This document shows, in pieces, positions 7,512-16,362 of a stretch of 64,000 nt of DNA (the first letter of the stretch is position 1; each line of letters begins with the position of its first letter). The translations under genes were made by a program, and so were the position numbers. The stretch comes from JAJKIV01 sp036274195 (GTDB lineage: Bacteria; Gemmatimonadota; Gemmatimonadetes; Gemmatimonadales; Gemmatimonadaceae): positions 6,988 through 70,987 of the forward strand of contig DASUGD010000050.1 of assembly GCA_036274195.1 (NCBI GenBank), in the 5' to 3' direction. Under the pieces are notes generated by a model. That model ran no database searches and had not been told where the DNA came from. It was given only the letters and a program-made list of their open reading frames with translations.

Positions 7512-8759
7512 ATGAACATCGAGATCACTCCGAAAAAGACCGATGGGGTCGAGCGCCTCCTCCAGATCTCGGTGCCGGTCGAGACAGTTCGAGACGCCGA
7601 GGACAAGGCCGCCCGGCGCTACGCCACGCGCGTCCGGCTGCCGGGCTTCCGGCCGGGCAAGGCGCCGCCGGCGATGGTCAAGAAGAAATTCGCGGACGCC
7701 ATCCGGCAGGAAACGCTCGAGAGCCTCGTGCAGGAGGCCTACAAGGAAGTCGTCGAGCGCGAGCAGTTGAAGCTCGCTTCCCAGCCGCACGTGCACGACG
7801 TGAAATTCGGCGAGAACGAGCCGCTCACGTTCGAGCTCCACCTCGAGGTCCGCCCGGAGATCGCGCTGTCGCGCACGCAGGGATTCCGCGTCCAGCGCAC
7901 CGAGCGACACGTGACCGACGACCAGGTGCGCGAACAGGTGGATCAGGTGCGCGAGCAGCGCGCGACCTGGACACCGGTCGAAGACCGGCCCGCCCCTGGC
8001 GACATGGTGACCGTCGTACTCGCCACCGCGGACGAAACGGGCGCCATGCCGGACGGCAAGCAGTATCCGCTGGTCCTTGGCGCCGGCCAGGCGATTCCCG
8101 GCATCGAAGAGCTGATCATGGAAGCGCAGCCCGGCCAGACGGTCGAGCGGCCCGTGAAATGGCCGGACGATTTCCCCGATGAATCGCAGCGCTCGAAGAC
8201 CAAGACGGTTCGCGTCACGCTGCAGGAAGTGAAGCGCAAGACGCTTCCCGACCTCGACGACGCATTTGCCCGTGAGGTCGGCGACTTCGATTCGATCGAC
8301 GCGCTGCGCAAGGCGGTGCGCGACGATCTCGAGGCGAACGCGCAAAAGGAAACGGAGTCCGAGGTCCGCCAGCGACTGCTCGATGAGATCATCGGCGCCA
8401 ACCAGTTCGACATTCCGCCGAGCTGGGTCGCCCAGCTCGTGGACGCCTATGCGAACGCGTATCAGATCCCCGAGGGGGAGCGGGAGCGGTTCGCGGCGGA
8501 GTTCCGCCCCATGGCCGAGCGCCAGGTGCGGCGCGACCTGGTCATCGACACGGTCGCCGAGCGGGAGAGCCTAACGGCGACCGAGGCGGACCTGGATGAC
8601 CGCATCGCGGAGACTGCCGCGAAGCGCGGAGCCGATCCGGGCCAACTCTACGCCTCGCTGCAGAAAGCGGGACGACTCAAGGAGCTGGAGCGCTCGATCA
8701 CCGAGGACAAGGTGTTCAAGTGGCTCCTCGAGCGGAACACGGTCGAGACGACCGGCTAG
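7512..8759 (+). CDS. tig: Trigger factor, ribosome-associated chaperone and peptidyl-prolyl isomerase
   Basis: A 415-residue protein with all three domains in order. The ribosome-binding domain carries the signature GFRPGKAPPAMV near residue 50. A FKBP-like PPIase domain spans about residues 150-235 (GDMVTVVLATADE). The helical C-terminal chaperone domain ends in ITEDKVFKWLLE. It binds at the ribosome exit tunnel and protects nascent chains. The ATG at 7512 gives MNIEITPKKTDG, like other trigger factors. A GTG three codons upstream (7503) is the alternative, and neither has a convincing Shine-Dalgarno. clpP follows after 35 bp, with clpX and lon beyond it, the classic tig-clpP-clpX-lon order. 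Confidence 0.96.
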   Translation: MNIEITPKKTDGVERLLQISVPVETVRDAEDKAARRYATRVRLPGFRPGKAPPAMVKKKFADAIRQETLESLVQEAYKEVVEREQLKLASQPHVHDVKFGENEPLTFELHLEVRPEIALSRTQGFRVQRTERHVTDDQVREQVDQVREQRATWTPVEDRPAPGDMVTVVLATADETGAMPDGKQYPLVLGAGQAIPGIEELIMEAQPGQTVERPVKWPDDFPDESQRSKTKTVRVTLQEVKRKTLPDLDDAFAREVGDFDSIDALRKAVRDDLEANAQKETESEVRQRLLDEIIGANQFDIPPSWVAQLVDAYANAYQIPEGERERFAAEFRPMAERQVRRDLVIDTVAERESLTATEADLDDRIAETAAKRGADPGQLYASLQKAGRLKELERSITEDKVFKWLLERNTVETTG

Positions 8760-8794
8760 TTTTCGAGTAGATCCTTCACCGTCAGGGAAGCCTT

Positions 8795-9424
8795 ATGCCG
8801 ACGATCTATCCTCCGTACGTCATCGAGCGTTCGAGTCGAGGCGAGCGCACGTACGACATTTTCTCGCGGCTCCTCATGGACCGCATCATCTTCCTCGGGA
8901 CGCCGATCAACGATGATGTCGCCAACATCGTGATCGCGCAGCTGCTGTTTCTCGAGGCGGACAATGCGGAGCGCGACATCCACCTGTACATCAATTCGCC
9001 GGGCGGCAGCGTGTCGGCGGGCCTCGCGATCTACGACACGATGCAGTGGATGAAGTCGCCGGTGAACACAATTTGCATGGGACTGGCGGCGAGCATGGGC
9101 GCGTTCCTTCTCGCGGCGGGACGAAACGGGAAGCGATCGGCGCTGCCACACTCGCGCATCATGATTCACCAGCCGTCGGGCGGAGCGCAGGGCACGGCGG
9201 CCGACATCGAGATTCAGGCGAAGGAGATCATTTACCTTCGCGGGAAGATGAACGAGCTCATGGCCAAGCACACCGGCCGGCCGGTGGAGCAGATCGAGCG
9301 CGACATCGACCGTGACCGATTCATGTCGGCCGAGGAAGCCAAGGCCTACGGCATCGTGGACCATGTCATTGCCCAGCGCGGTGAGATCGTCGAGCCGTCC
9401 AAACAGCCGTCGATGACTTTGTGA
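8795..9424 (+). CDS. clpP: ATP-dependent Clp protease, proteolytic subunit ClpP
   Basis: A 209-residue serine peptidase that stacks as two heptameric rings and is fed by ClpX. The triad is Ser100 (GLAASMGAF), His125 (SRIMIHQPSGG) and Asp174 (DIDRDRFMSAEEA). The N-terminus IYPPYVIERSSRGERTYDIFSRLL is typical, with the short propeptide seen in many phyla. The ATG at 8795 follows CAGGGAAG. The tig-clpP unit ends at a strong terminator at 9433. Confidence 0.98.
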   Translation: MPTIYPPYVIERSSRGERTYDIFSRLLMDRIIFLGTPINDDVANIVIAQLLFLEADNAERDIHLYINSPGGSVSAGLAIYDTMQWMKSPVNTICMGLAASMGAFLLAAGRNGKRSALPHSRIMIHQPSGGAQGTAADIEIQAKEIIYLRGKMNELMAKHTGRPVEQIERDIDRDRFMSAEEAKAYGIVDHVIAQRGEIVEPSKQPSMTL

Positions 9425-9432
9425 TATGAAGC

Positions 9433-9478
9433 GGTGCCTGCTTGTGAATTCGTTCACGAGCGGGCACCCTCATTTTTG
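9433..9478 (+). terminator. Rho-independent terminator of tig-clpP
   Basis: A 16-bp stem (9433-9448 with 9453-9468; two G-U pairs, no mismatches) is closed by a UUCG tetraloop and followed by CTCATTTTTG. This is a textbook intrinsic terminator, so clpX is probably transcribed from its own promoter. Confidence 0.93.
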
Positions 9479-9479
9479 C

Positions 9480-9510
9480 TTGACCCCGTAAGGGGACGTC
9501 TATTAGCTAT
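9480..9510 (+). promoter_or_regulatory. Candidate sigma-70 promoter for clpX
   Basis: TTGACC (9480-9485) is followed, at 15-18 bp spacing depending on the frame chosen, by the AT-rich block TATTAGCTAT (9501-9510). It lies between the clpP terminator and clpX. The -35 is good and the -10 is imperfect. Confidence 0.4.
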
Positions 9511-9559
9511 CCCGAGCCACCTCGCCTGATCGGCTGGGTACCCCGCATCACGGACCGCC

Positions 9560-10809
<1,250 letters not shown>

Positions 10810-10810
<1 letters not shown>

Positions 10811-10945
10811 ACTGAACTGGTAACAGGTTACTGGTACGGGTTATTGGTTATCAGAACCCCCGGGAGGCCTCTCGCAAGCGAGATGAGCGTCCCGGGGGTT
10901 CTTATTACCAGTAACCAGTTCCAGTAACCTGTTACCAGTTCAGTT
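10810..10945. repeat. Nested inverted repeat built from about 7-bp units (clpX-lon spacer)
   Basis: The outer arms are perfect over 25 bp (10810-10834 with 10921-10945). The inner arms are perfect over 13 bp (10853-10865 with 10890-10902) and enclose a small CTCGC-AA-GCGAG hairpin. The outer arms and the imperfectly paired segments inside them are runs of degenerate 7-bp units of the type AACTGGT/TACTGGT. As RNA this would fold into one very long hairpin. It starts at the clpX stop codon, so a role as a transcription end or processing site is plausible. No transposase is present. Confidence 0.9.
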
Positions 10946-10989
10946 TCTGCCGGGTCCAAGCGCCCCCTTCGTGTCGTAGATTTCGTGGC

Positions 10990-13533
10990 ATGTCTCTGAT
11001 CCTTACCCGCGACGCCGAGCGCTTCCAGGTGCCGGAGCGCCTGCCCGTTCTGCCGCTCCGGGACGTCGTGCTGTTTCCGTACGTCGTCATGCCGCTCATC
11101 ATCGGGCGGTCGCAGTCCCTCGCCGCGGTGGACGCGGCCGCCGGCGACGGGAACGTCGTCCTGGTTGTCGCGCAACGGAATGCCGATCAACAGGACCCGG
11201 CCGCCGCTGACCTGTTCCGGATCGGGGTGGTTGCCCGACTGATGCAGGTCGTCCGGCTCCCGAACGGCACGACCAAAATTCTCGTCGAGGGCATCGCGCG
11301 CGCGCGTGTCACGCGCTACGCGACGTCCGCGGGTGCGCTCCGTGCGACCATCGCGCCCGAACCGTTCGTTGACGAAACGGGGGCGGCGGATCAGTCGGCG
11401 CTCGGCCGGCGGGTTCTCTCGCTGTTCGAGGAGTACGTGTCGCTCCACCGCCGGATCCCGGCGGAGGTCGTCACGCTCGTGCAGGCCACGGCGTCCGAGG
11501 AGCGGCAGGCGTGCGCGGTGTCCGCGCACCTGGCGGTTCGCCACGACGTTAGGCAGACGCTGCTCGAGGCGCCGGATCTCCCCGATCTGCTCTCGCAGCT
11601 CGCGCAGCTGCTCGCCGCCGAGATCGAGATCCTTCGGCTCGAGCGGAAGATCGAGGACGACGTGCGCGGCTCGCTCTTCCAGAACCAGCGCGAGTTTTAC
11701 CTGCAGGAGCAGCTCAAGGCCATTCACCGGGAGCTCGGGCAGGAGGACGACGACTTCGGTGATCTCGAGGCCGCGATCGAGAAGAAGGGGCTCCCCGAGA
11801 TCGTGAAGGCGAGAGCACACCGCGAGCTCCGAAAGCTGCGCCGGATGTCACCGCTGTCGCCGGAGGCAACGGTGGCGCGGAACTTCGTCGATTGGGTGCT
11901 CGCGCTGCCGTGGACCGAGCGGACCGAGGACGCGCTCGACGTGGCGAAGGCTCGCGTGATCCTCGACGAGGACCACTACGGCCTGGTCGAGGTGAAGGAA
12001 CGGATTCTCGACTACATCGCGGTGCTTTCCCTGGTCGGCAAGCTCGAAGGGCCGATTCTCTGTCTCGTCGGGCCACCGGGGGTCGGGAAGACGTCCCTGG
12101 GGCGCTCCGTGGCACGGGCGCTCGGGCGGCGGTTCGCGCGCATGTCGTTAGGCGGCGTGCGGGACGAGGCGGAGATCCGCGGTCACCGCCGCACGTACAT
12201 CGGCTCGATGCCCGGCCGGGTCATCCAGGCCATGCGTCGCGCCGAGGTGGTCAACCCGGTGCTCCTGCTCGACGAGATCGACAAGCTCGGGCAGGACTAC
12301 CGCGGCGACCCGGCATCGGCGCTGCTCGAGGTGCTCGACCCGGAACAGAACCGCACCTTCAGCGACCACTACCTCGAGGTCGACTACGACCTGTCGCACG
12401 TGCTGTTCATCACGACGGCGAACTCGCTGTCGACCATACCGGAGCCGCTGCGCGACCGGATGGAGATCATCCGGCTTCCCGGCTACCTGGATCTCGAGAA
12501 GCAGGCGATCGCGCGCCAGTTTCTCATCCCGAAGCAGCTGCGCCACAACGGACTGGACCCCGCGGCGGTGACGTTCGAACCGAGTGCCGTGTCGGACATC
12601 ATCCACCGCTACACGCGGGAGGCGGGCGTGCGCGACCTGGAGCGCCGCATCGCGCGCATCGGCCGCAAGCTCGCTCGCCGGCGCGCCGATCCCGGCCCGG
12701 CGGCAGCGGCCGCCGAGCCTAACGATCGCCCGGGCACGGAAATGGCGGCGCCCGCACCGGCCAAACGTTCGCGGGCAAAGAAGGTGCAGGAGGCGACTGC
12801 CTCGCAACGCGTAGCGAGTCCCGGCGAGGGCACGACGGGGATTCAGACCGTGACGTCGGAAGACCTGCGCGCGCTGCTCGGGGTCGCGCCGTACGATCCC
12901 GCTGACATGTCGCTCGAGGACAAGGTGGGAGTGGCCACGGGGCTCGCGTACACGTCGGTTGGCGGCGAGACGCTCGAGATCGAGGTCGCGGTGGTTCGCG
13001 GCCGCGGCAAGGTCCAGCTCACCGGCACGTTAGGCGACGTCATGAAGGAGTCGGCGAGCGCCGCGCTGAGCTATGCGAGATCGCGCGCGAGCGCCCTCGG
13101 AATCGATCGCGACTTCCACCGCAGTCGCGACCTGCACGTGCACATCCCCGACGGCGCGACGCCGAAGGATGGGCCGTCGGCGGGCATCGCCATTGCCACC
13201 GCGGTCATCAGCGCCCTCACGGGCCGCCCGGTCCGTGGCAACACCGCGATGACGGGGGAGATCACGCTGCGTGGCCGCGTGTTGCCCATTGGGGGCCTCA
13301 AGGAGAAGTCGGTCGCGGCGCATCGGAACGGCATCGCGCACGTCATCATTCCGTTCGGGAACGCGCGTGAGCTCGAGGAGCTCCCGGAGGAGGTCAGGGC
13401 CGCAGTCCAGTTCCATCCCGTTCGCACGATGGATGAGGTCATGGCGCTGGTCATCCCGGGAGTGGCGGCGACCGCCCCGGAGATCCCGGTCACGGCTCCG
13501 AACGTCGGCGTGTCGGCACCGATCACACACTGA
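10990..13533 (+). CDS. lon: ATP-dependent protease Lon
   Basis: An 847-residue protein containing the N-terminal LON substrate-binding domain (LPVLPLRDVVLFPYVVMPL), the AAA+ module with Walker A GPPGVGKTSLG, and a C-terminal serine-lysine protease. The catalytic Ser is in KDGPSAGIAIAT and the Lys in GGLKEKSVAAHRNG. It degrades misfolded and regulatory proteins in the cytoplasm. Unusually, an Ala/Pro/Arg-rich insertion of about 55 residues (roughly 564-620) separates the ATPase from the protease domain. Family members normally have only a short link there. Three CGTTAGGC octamers lie in the gene in plus orientation and one in the opposite orientation, within the insertion. engB follows with a 1-bp overlap. 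Confidence 0.97.
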   Translation: MSLILTRDAERFQVPERLPVLPLRDVVLFPYVVMPLIIGRSQSLAAVDAAAGDGNVVLVVAQRNADQQDPAAADLFRIGVVARLMQVVRLPNGTTKILVEGIARARVTRYATSAGALRATIAPEPFVDETGAADQSALGRRVLSLFEEYVSLHRRIPAEVVTLVQATASEERQACAVSAHLAVRHDVRQTLLEAPDLPDLLSQLAQLLAAEIEILRLERKIEDDVRGSLFQNQREFYLQEQLKAIHRELGQEDDDFGDLEAAIEKKGLPEIVKARAHRELRKLRRMSPLSPEATVARNFVDWVLALPWTERTEDALDVAKARVILDEDHYGLVEVKERILDYIAVLSLVGKLEGPILCLVGPPGVGKTSLGRSVARALGRRFARMSLGGVRDEAEIRGHRRTYIGSMPGRVIQAMRRAEVVNPVLLLDEIDKLGQDYRGDPASALLEVLDPEQNRTFSDHYLEVDYDLSHVLFITTANSLSTIPEPLRDRMEIIRLPGYLDLEKQAIARQFLIPKQLRHNGLDPAAVTFEPSAVSDIIHRYTREAGVRDLERRIARIGRKLARRRADPGPAAAAAEPNDRPGTEMAAPAPAKRSRAKKVQEATASQRVASPGEGTTGIQTVTSEDLRALLGVAPYDPADMSLEDKVGVATGLAYTSVGGETLEIEVAVVRGRGKVQLTGTLGDVMKESASAALSYARSRASALGIDRDFHRSRDLHVHIPDGATPKDGPSAGIAIATAVISALTGRPVRGNTAMTGEITLRGRVLPIGGLKEKSVAAHRNGIAHVIIPFGNARELEELPEEVRAAVQFHPVRTMDEVMALVIPGVAATAPEIPVTAPNVGVSAPITH

Positions 13534-14174
13534 TGTCGCCCGACACCGGCACCGACCCGCTCGTCATTCGAGACCTCCGCTTTCTCGGGCCGATGGCGAC
13601 GGTCGACGGCTGGCGTCCCGAGACCGCGCTCCCCGAGATCGCCTTCGCCGGGCGGTCGAACGTCGGCAAGTCATCGCTCCTCAACCGGCTCGTGCGCCGT
13701 AAGGCGTTCGCGCGTGTGAGCCGTACGCCGGGACGTACGCGCGAGATCAACTTCTTCGAGGTCAATCGCCGGTTCGTGCTCGTCGACCTGCCCGGGTACG
13801 GGTACGCGAGGATCTCGAAGGATCGGCGCGCCGAATGGCGCCCGCTCATCGAAGGCTATCTGCGACGCTCCAGCAACCTCCGTGGCGTCGTGCAGCTCAT
13901 TGACGTCCGGCGCGACCCGAGTGACGATGACCTTCGGATGCTCGATTTTCTGAGCGAGCTCGGCACCCCGACCGTCGTCGCCATCACGAAGGTCGACAAG
14001 CTCTCGGCAACGGCGAGGGCGGCTCGCATCGACGAGCTCACTGCCTCGTTAGGTCTCGAGGGCGACCAGGTGATCCCGTTCAGCGCGCACACCGGAGCCG
14101 GGCGCGACGCGCTGGCGGCGGCGATCGTTGCCCTCACGGAACCGGAGGCCGGCACCAGCCCTCACGTCCCATGA
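13533..14174 (+). CDS. engB: Ribosome-biogenesis GTPase EngB (YihA/YsxC)
   Basis: A 213-residue TrmE-Era-type GTPase. The G1 motif is GRSNVGKSSLLN, G2 lies in RTPGRTREINFFEV, G3 is DLPGYGYARIS, and G4 is TKVDKLS. It assists assembly of the large ribosomal subunit. The ATG shares one base with the TGA of lon (TGATG), so it is translationally coupled to lon. Confidence 0.95.
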   Translation: MSPDTGTDPLVIRDLRFLGPMATVDGWRPETALPEIAFAGRSNVGKSSLLNRLVRRKAFARVSRTPGRTREINFFEVNRRFVLVDLPGYGYARISKDRRAEWRPLIEGYLRRSSNLRGVVQLIDVRRDPSDDDLRMLDFLSELGTPTVVAITKVDKLSATARAARIDELTASLGLEGDQVIPFSAHTGAGRDALAAAIVALTEPEAGTSPHVP

Positions 14175-14872
14175 ACATTGCGCATGCGGCCCAGGATGGC
14201 CGGGCTCTGGTGATGGCGTCGCTGGTCTTTACCGCCGCGTGCGCCGCATCGGCGCCCGCACCAACCTCGACGGCGCCGACAGCGCGCACAGTCGCCGCCG
14301 ATACGGCCGGCCGTCGTCGCGCGGTGGCGGATACGATTCCCGGGCTGCCGCCGCCGGGATTCGGAACGCTCCGACAGGACGACATCTCCCTCCGGCTCGC
14401 GGTCTCGAACCTCCAGGTCCGCGCGACCCCGCTGGACGAGTCGATCATCCGGCTCCTGTCGCCCGATTCATACCGCGCCCTGTCGGAGCTCAAGCGGAGC
14501 AAGTCCGAAGCGATCGCCGCCGTGGCGCGCCGCAACGGCGTGCGCGACCTCAGCCTCTGGTATGTCTCCTTCTTCGCGGTGGAGAAAGGGGAAACCCGAT
14601 TCAGCCCTCGCGAGTTCATCATCACGAACGTCGGGCGCGATTTTCGGCCGCTCGACATCCTGCCCATCACACCCGGGTTCGGGGAGCAGCGGCTTCGGCA
14701 GAATGGCCGTCAGGATGGGTTGTACGTATTCGATGGGCAGCTCGACGTGCAGCAACCACTCACGGTCTCGTACGAAACGGCCCGCAACGACTCCTGGGGG
14801 CAGATGCTTCCCCAGATCGAGCGCGAGCGCGCCCTGGTGAAGAGCCGGGCGGCGGCGCGCCGGGTGCCGTGA
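14171..14872 (+). CDS. Putative lipoprotein of unknown function
   Basis: A 233-residue protein overlapping engB by 4 bp (ATGA). A hydrophobic segment (VMASLVFTAACAAS) ends in a possible lipobox with Cys at about residue 24. A Thr/Ala-rich linker follows, then a globular domain of mixed charge with FGTLRQDDISLRL, LWYVSFFAVEKGETRF and QQPLTVSYETARND. It is probably an envelope protein. I do not recognise the family. Its position behind lon-engB is not informative. Confidence 0.7.
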   Translation: MNIAHAAQDGRALVMASLVFTAACAASAPAPTSTAPTARTVAADTAGRRRAVADTIPGLPPPGFGTLRQDDISLRLAVSNLQVRATPLDESIIRLLSPDSYRALSELKRSKSEAIAAVARRNGVRDLSLWYVSFFAVEKGETRFSPREFIITNVGRDFRPLDILPITPGFGEQRLRQNGRQDGLYVFDGQLDVQQPLTVSYETARNDSWGQMLPQIERERALVKSRAAARRVP

Positions 14873-14929
14873 TGCGGCGGGTCGCTGCGCGTTAGGCTCC
14901 CTTCACCCTCGCACTCTCGGATTCCCGCC

Positions 14930-15775
14930 ATGGTCCTGCGCCCTCTCCGTTCCCTGCCCCCGTGCGACAACGCCAAGCTCGCCGATGCGTGGCTCGAACA
15001 GCTCGGGGCGGCACTGTCCGATCCCCGCTGCGACCGCTCGCTCCTCTGCCGGCGCACACTGGCCGAGCTCGCGTACCCCGACTACGCGTCGAACTGGGAA
15101 ACGGCCGTGGAGGATTCGTCGCTCCCGCTGGCTACGCGCCTTGCCCTCGGTGCGCTCGATCCGCGTAACGTGACGCTCGAGCCCGAGTATTACGCCGAGT
15201 GCGACGTCGAGAAGTTCCAGCGGGTGAAGCCGCTGTTGTGGCTGTGGTATTCCTTCGACCGGCTGCCGATCGGCGGCCAGAACGTCGACCTCGGCGTCAA
15301 GTTCCGGCGGCTCCTCGCGCCGCACATCTTCAAGCGCGTCGGCGCGAACTTCAAGGCGTTCCAGCACGTCGAGTTCTCCTTCGGGTACAACATCGAGGCC
15401 GGCGACAACGTCGTCGTGCACCGCCACGTGCTGCTCGATGACCGCGGCGGGATCGTCATGGGGAACAACGTGTCGATCAGCGACTACGCCAACATCTACA
15501 GCCACACGCACAGCATCGTGGATCAGCGCGATGTGACCGACGCGGTCACCGTGCTCGATGACGGCGTACGCATCACCTATCACGCGACGGTGCTGGCGGG
15601 CGTTCACGTGGCCGAGCAGGGGATGGTTGGCGCGATGGCGGTCGCGACGAAAGACGTGCGCCCGTATCACGTGTACGTCGGGATTCCCGCGAAGAGCGTC
15701 CGGGTGAAGCCGAACGCGCCGCCGGAAGCAACCAAGCTCACGAGCGTCAGGCCTGGCTCGGGCGCCAGCGGCTAG
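14930..15775 (+). CDS. Acyltransferase with left-handed beta-helix (hexapeptide repeats)
   Basis: A 281-residue protein. The N-terminal third is helical. The C-terminal two thirds are the hexapeptide-repeat fold of the maltose/galactoside O-acetyltransferase group, with the run GYNIEAGDNVVVHRHVLLDD, GIVMGNNVSISDYANIYSHTHS, then VAEQGMVGAMAVATKDV and the closing GIPAKSVRVKPN. The loop histidines (SHTHS) match the catalytic region of that group. Substrate is unknown; cell-envelope or exopolysaccharide sugars are plausible. The stop codon overlaps that of the convergent Nudix gene in a single CTAG. Confidence 0.8.
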   Translation: MVLRPLRSLPPCDNAKLADAWLEQLGAALSDPRCDRSLLCRRTLAELAYPDYASNWETAVEDSSLPLATRLALGALDPRNVTLEPEYYAECDVEKFQRVKPLLWLWYSFDRLPIGGQNVDLGVKFRRLLAPHIFKRVGANFKAFQHVEFSFGYNIEAGDNVVVHRHVLLDDRGGIVMGNNVSISDYANIYSHTHSIVDQRDVTDAVTVLDDGVRITYHATVLAGVHVAEQGMVGAMAVATKDVRPYHVYVGIPAKSVRVKPNAPPEATKLTSVRPGSGASG

Positions 15776-16236
15776 ATCACGCGCAGCACGTCCTCAGCCG
15801 GGCCGGCGTCGCCAGTGCCCAGCAGGATTCGGATGTGCTCCAGCGCCTCGCGCTCGCGCGGCCAGGTGAACCGAGCCGCCGCGTCGGCCACGGAGACCCA
15901 CTCGTAGCGCTCATGCTCGACGCCGATCCTAACGTCGCTCCCCTCCGTCACGAACGCCGCGAAGACGACGGCCATCTGAACGACACCGACCGTGTGCAGG
16001 TAGAACGGCTGGCAGGTGACGTTGTAGAGCCGGTCGAGATCCAGCCCGGTTTCCTCCCGCACCTCGCGCACCGCCGCCTCTTCCGGCCGCTCATCCGTCT
16101 CGATCCGCCCGTGGACGGTCTCCCACGAGCCCGGGCATCGCGTCCCGCGCGAGCGCTGGAGGGAGAGCACGAGCCAATCGGTGCGGTACGGGCGAATGAC
16201 GTAAACGTCGACAACTCCAATGCGGATGGTGGTCAT
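15772..16236 (-). CDS. Nudix hydrolase
   Basis: A 154-residue protein with an intact Nudix box, G-x5-E-x7-REVREETG, in GRIETDERPEEAAVREVREE at about residues 45-65. These enzymes cleave nucleoside diphosphates linked to another group. The sequence resembles the dihydroneopterin-triphosphate/mutT-like subgroup only loosely, so the substrate is open. The ATG at 16236 is preferred. An ATG seven codons upstream (16257) falls inside the 7-bp repeat array and would add MADSFLP. It shares CTAG with the convergent acyltransferase gene. Confidence 0.88.
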   Translation of the reverse strand: MTTIRIGVVDVYVIRPYRTDWLVLSLQRSRGTRCPGSWETVHGRIETDERPEEAAVREVREETGLDLDRLYNVTCQPFYLHTVGVVQMAVVFAAFVTEGSDVRIGVEHERYEWVSVADAAARFTWPREREALEHIRILLGTGDAGPAEDVLRVI

Positions 16237-16245
16237 TGGGAGAAA

Positions 16246-16356
16246 GCTATCAGCCATCAGCCATCAGCCATCAGCTCAGACAGCGGAACGTCGAACTACG
16301 CCCGCCGTTCGGTCTCCGCCGTTCGAGCTGATGGCGATGGCTGATGGCTTGATGGC
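16246..16356. repeat. Inverted repeat with 7-bp tandem arms (unit CATCAGC)
   Basis: The left arm (16246-16277) holds four units of the type CAGCCAT. The right arm (16325-16356) holds their reverse complement in a less regular array. Between them lies a GC-rich core with the potential to pair CGGAACG with CGTTCGG. It directly follows the stop of the PilB-REC gene and precedes the Nudix start, both on the minus strand. The architecture matches the element at 10810-10945, but the unit sequence is different. Confidence 0.85.
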
Positions 16357-16362
16357 TAACTG

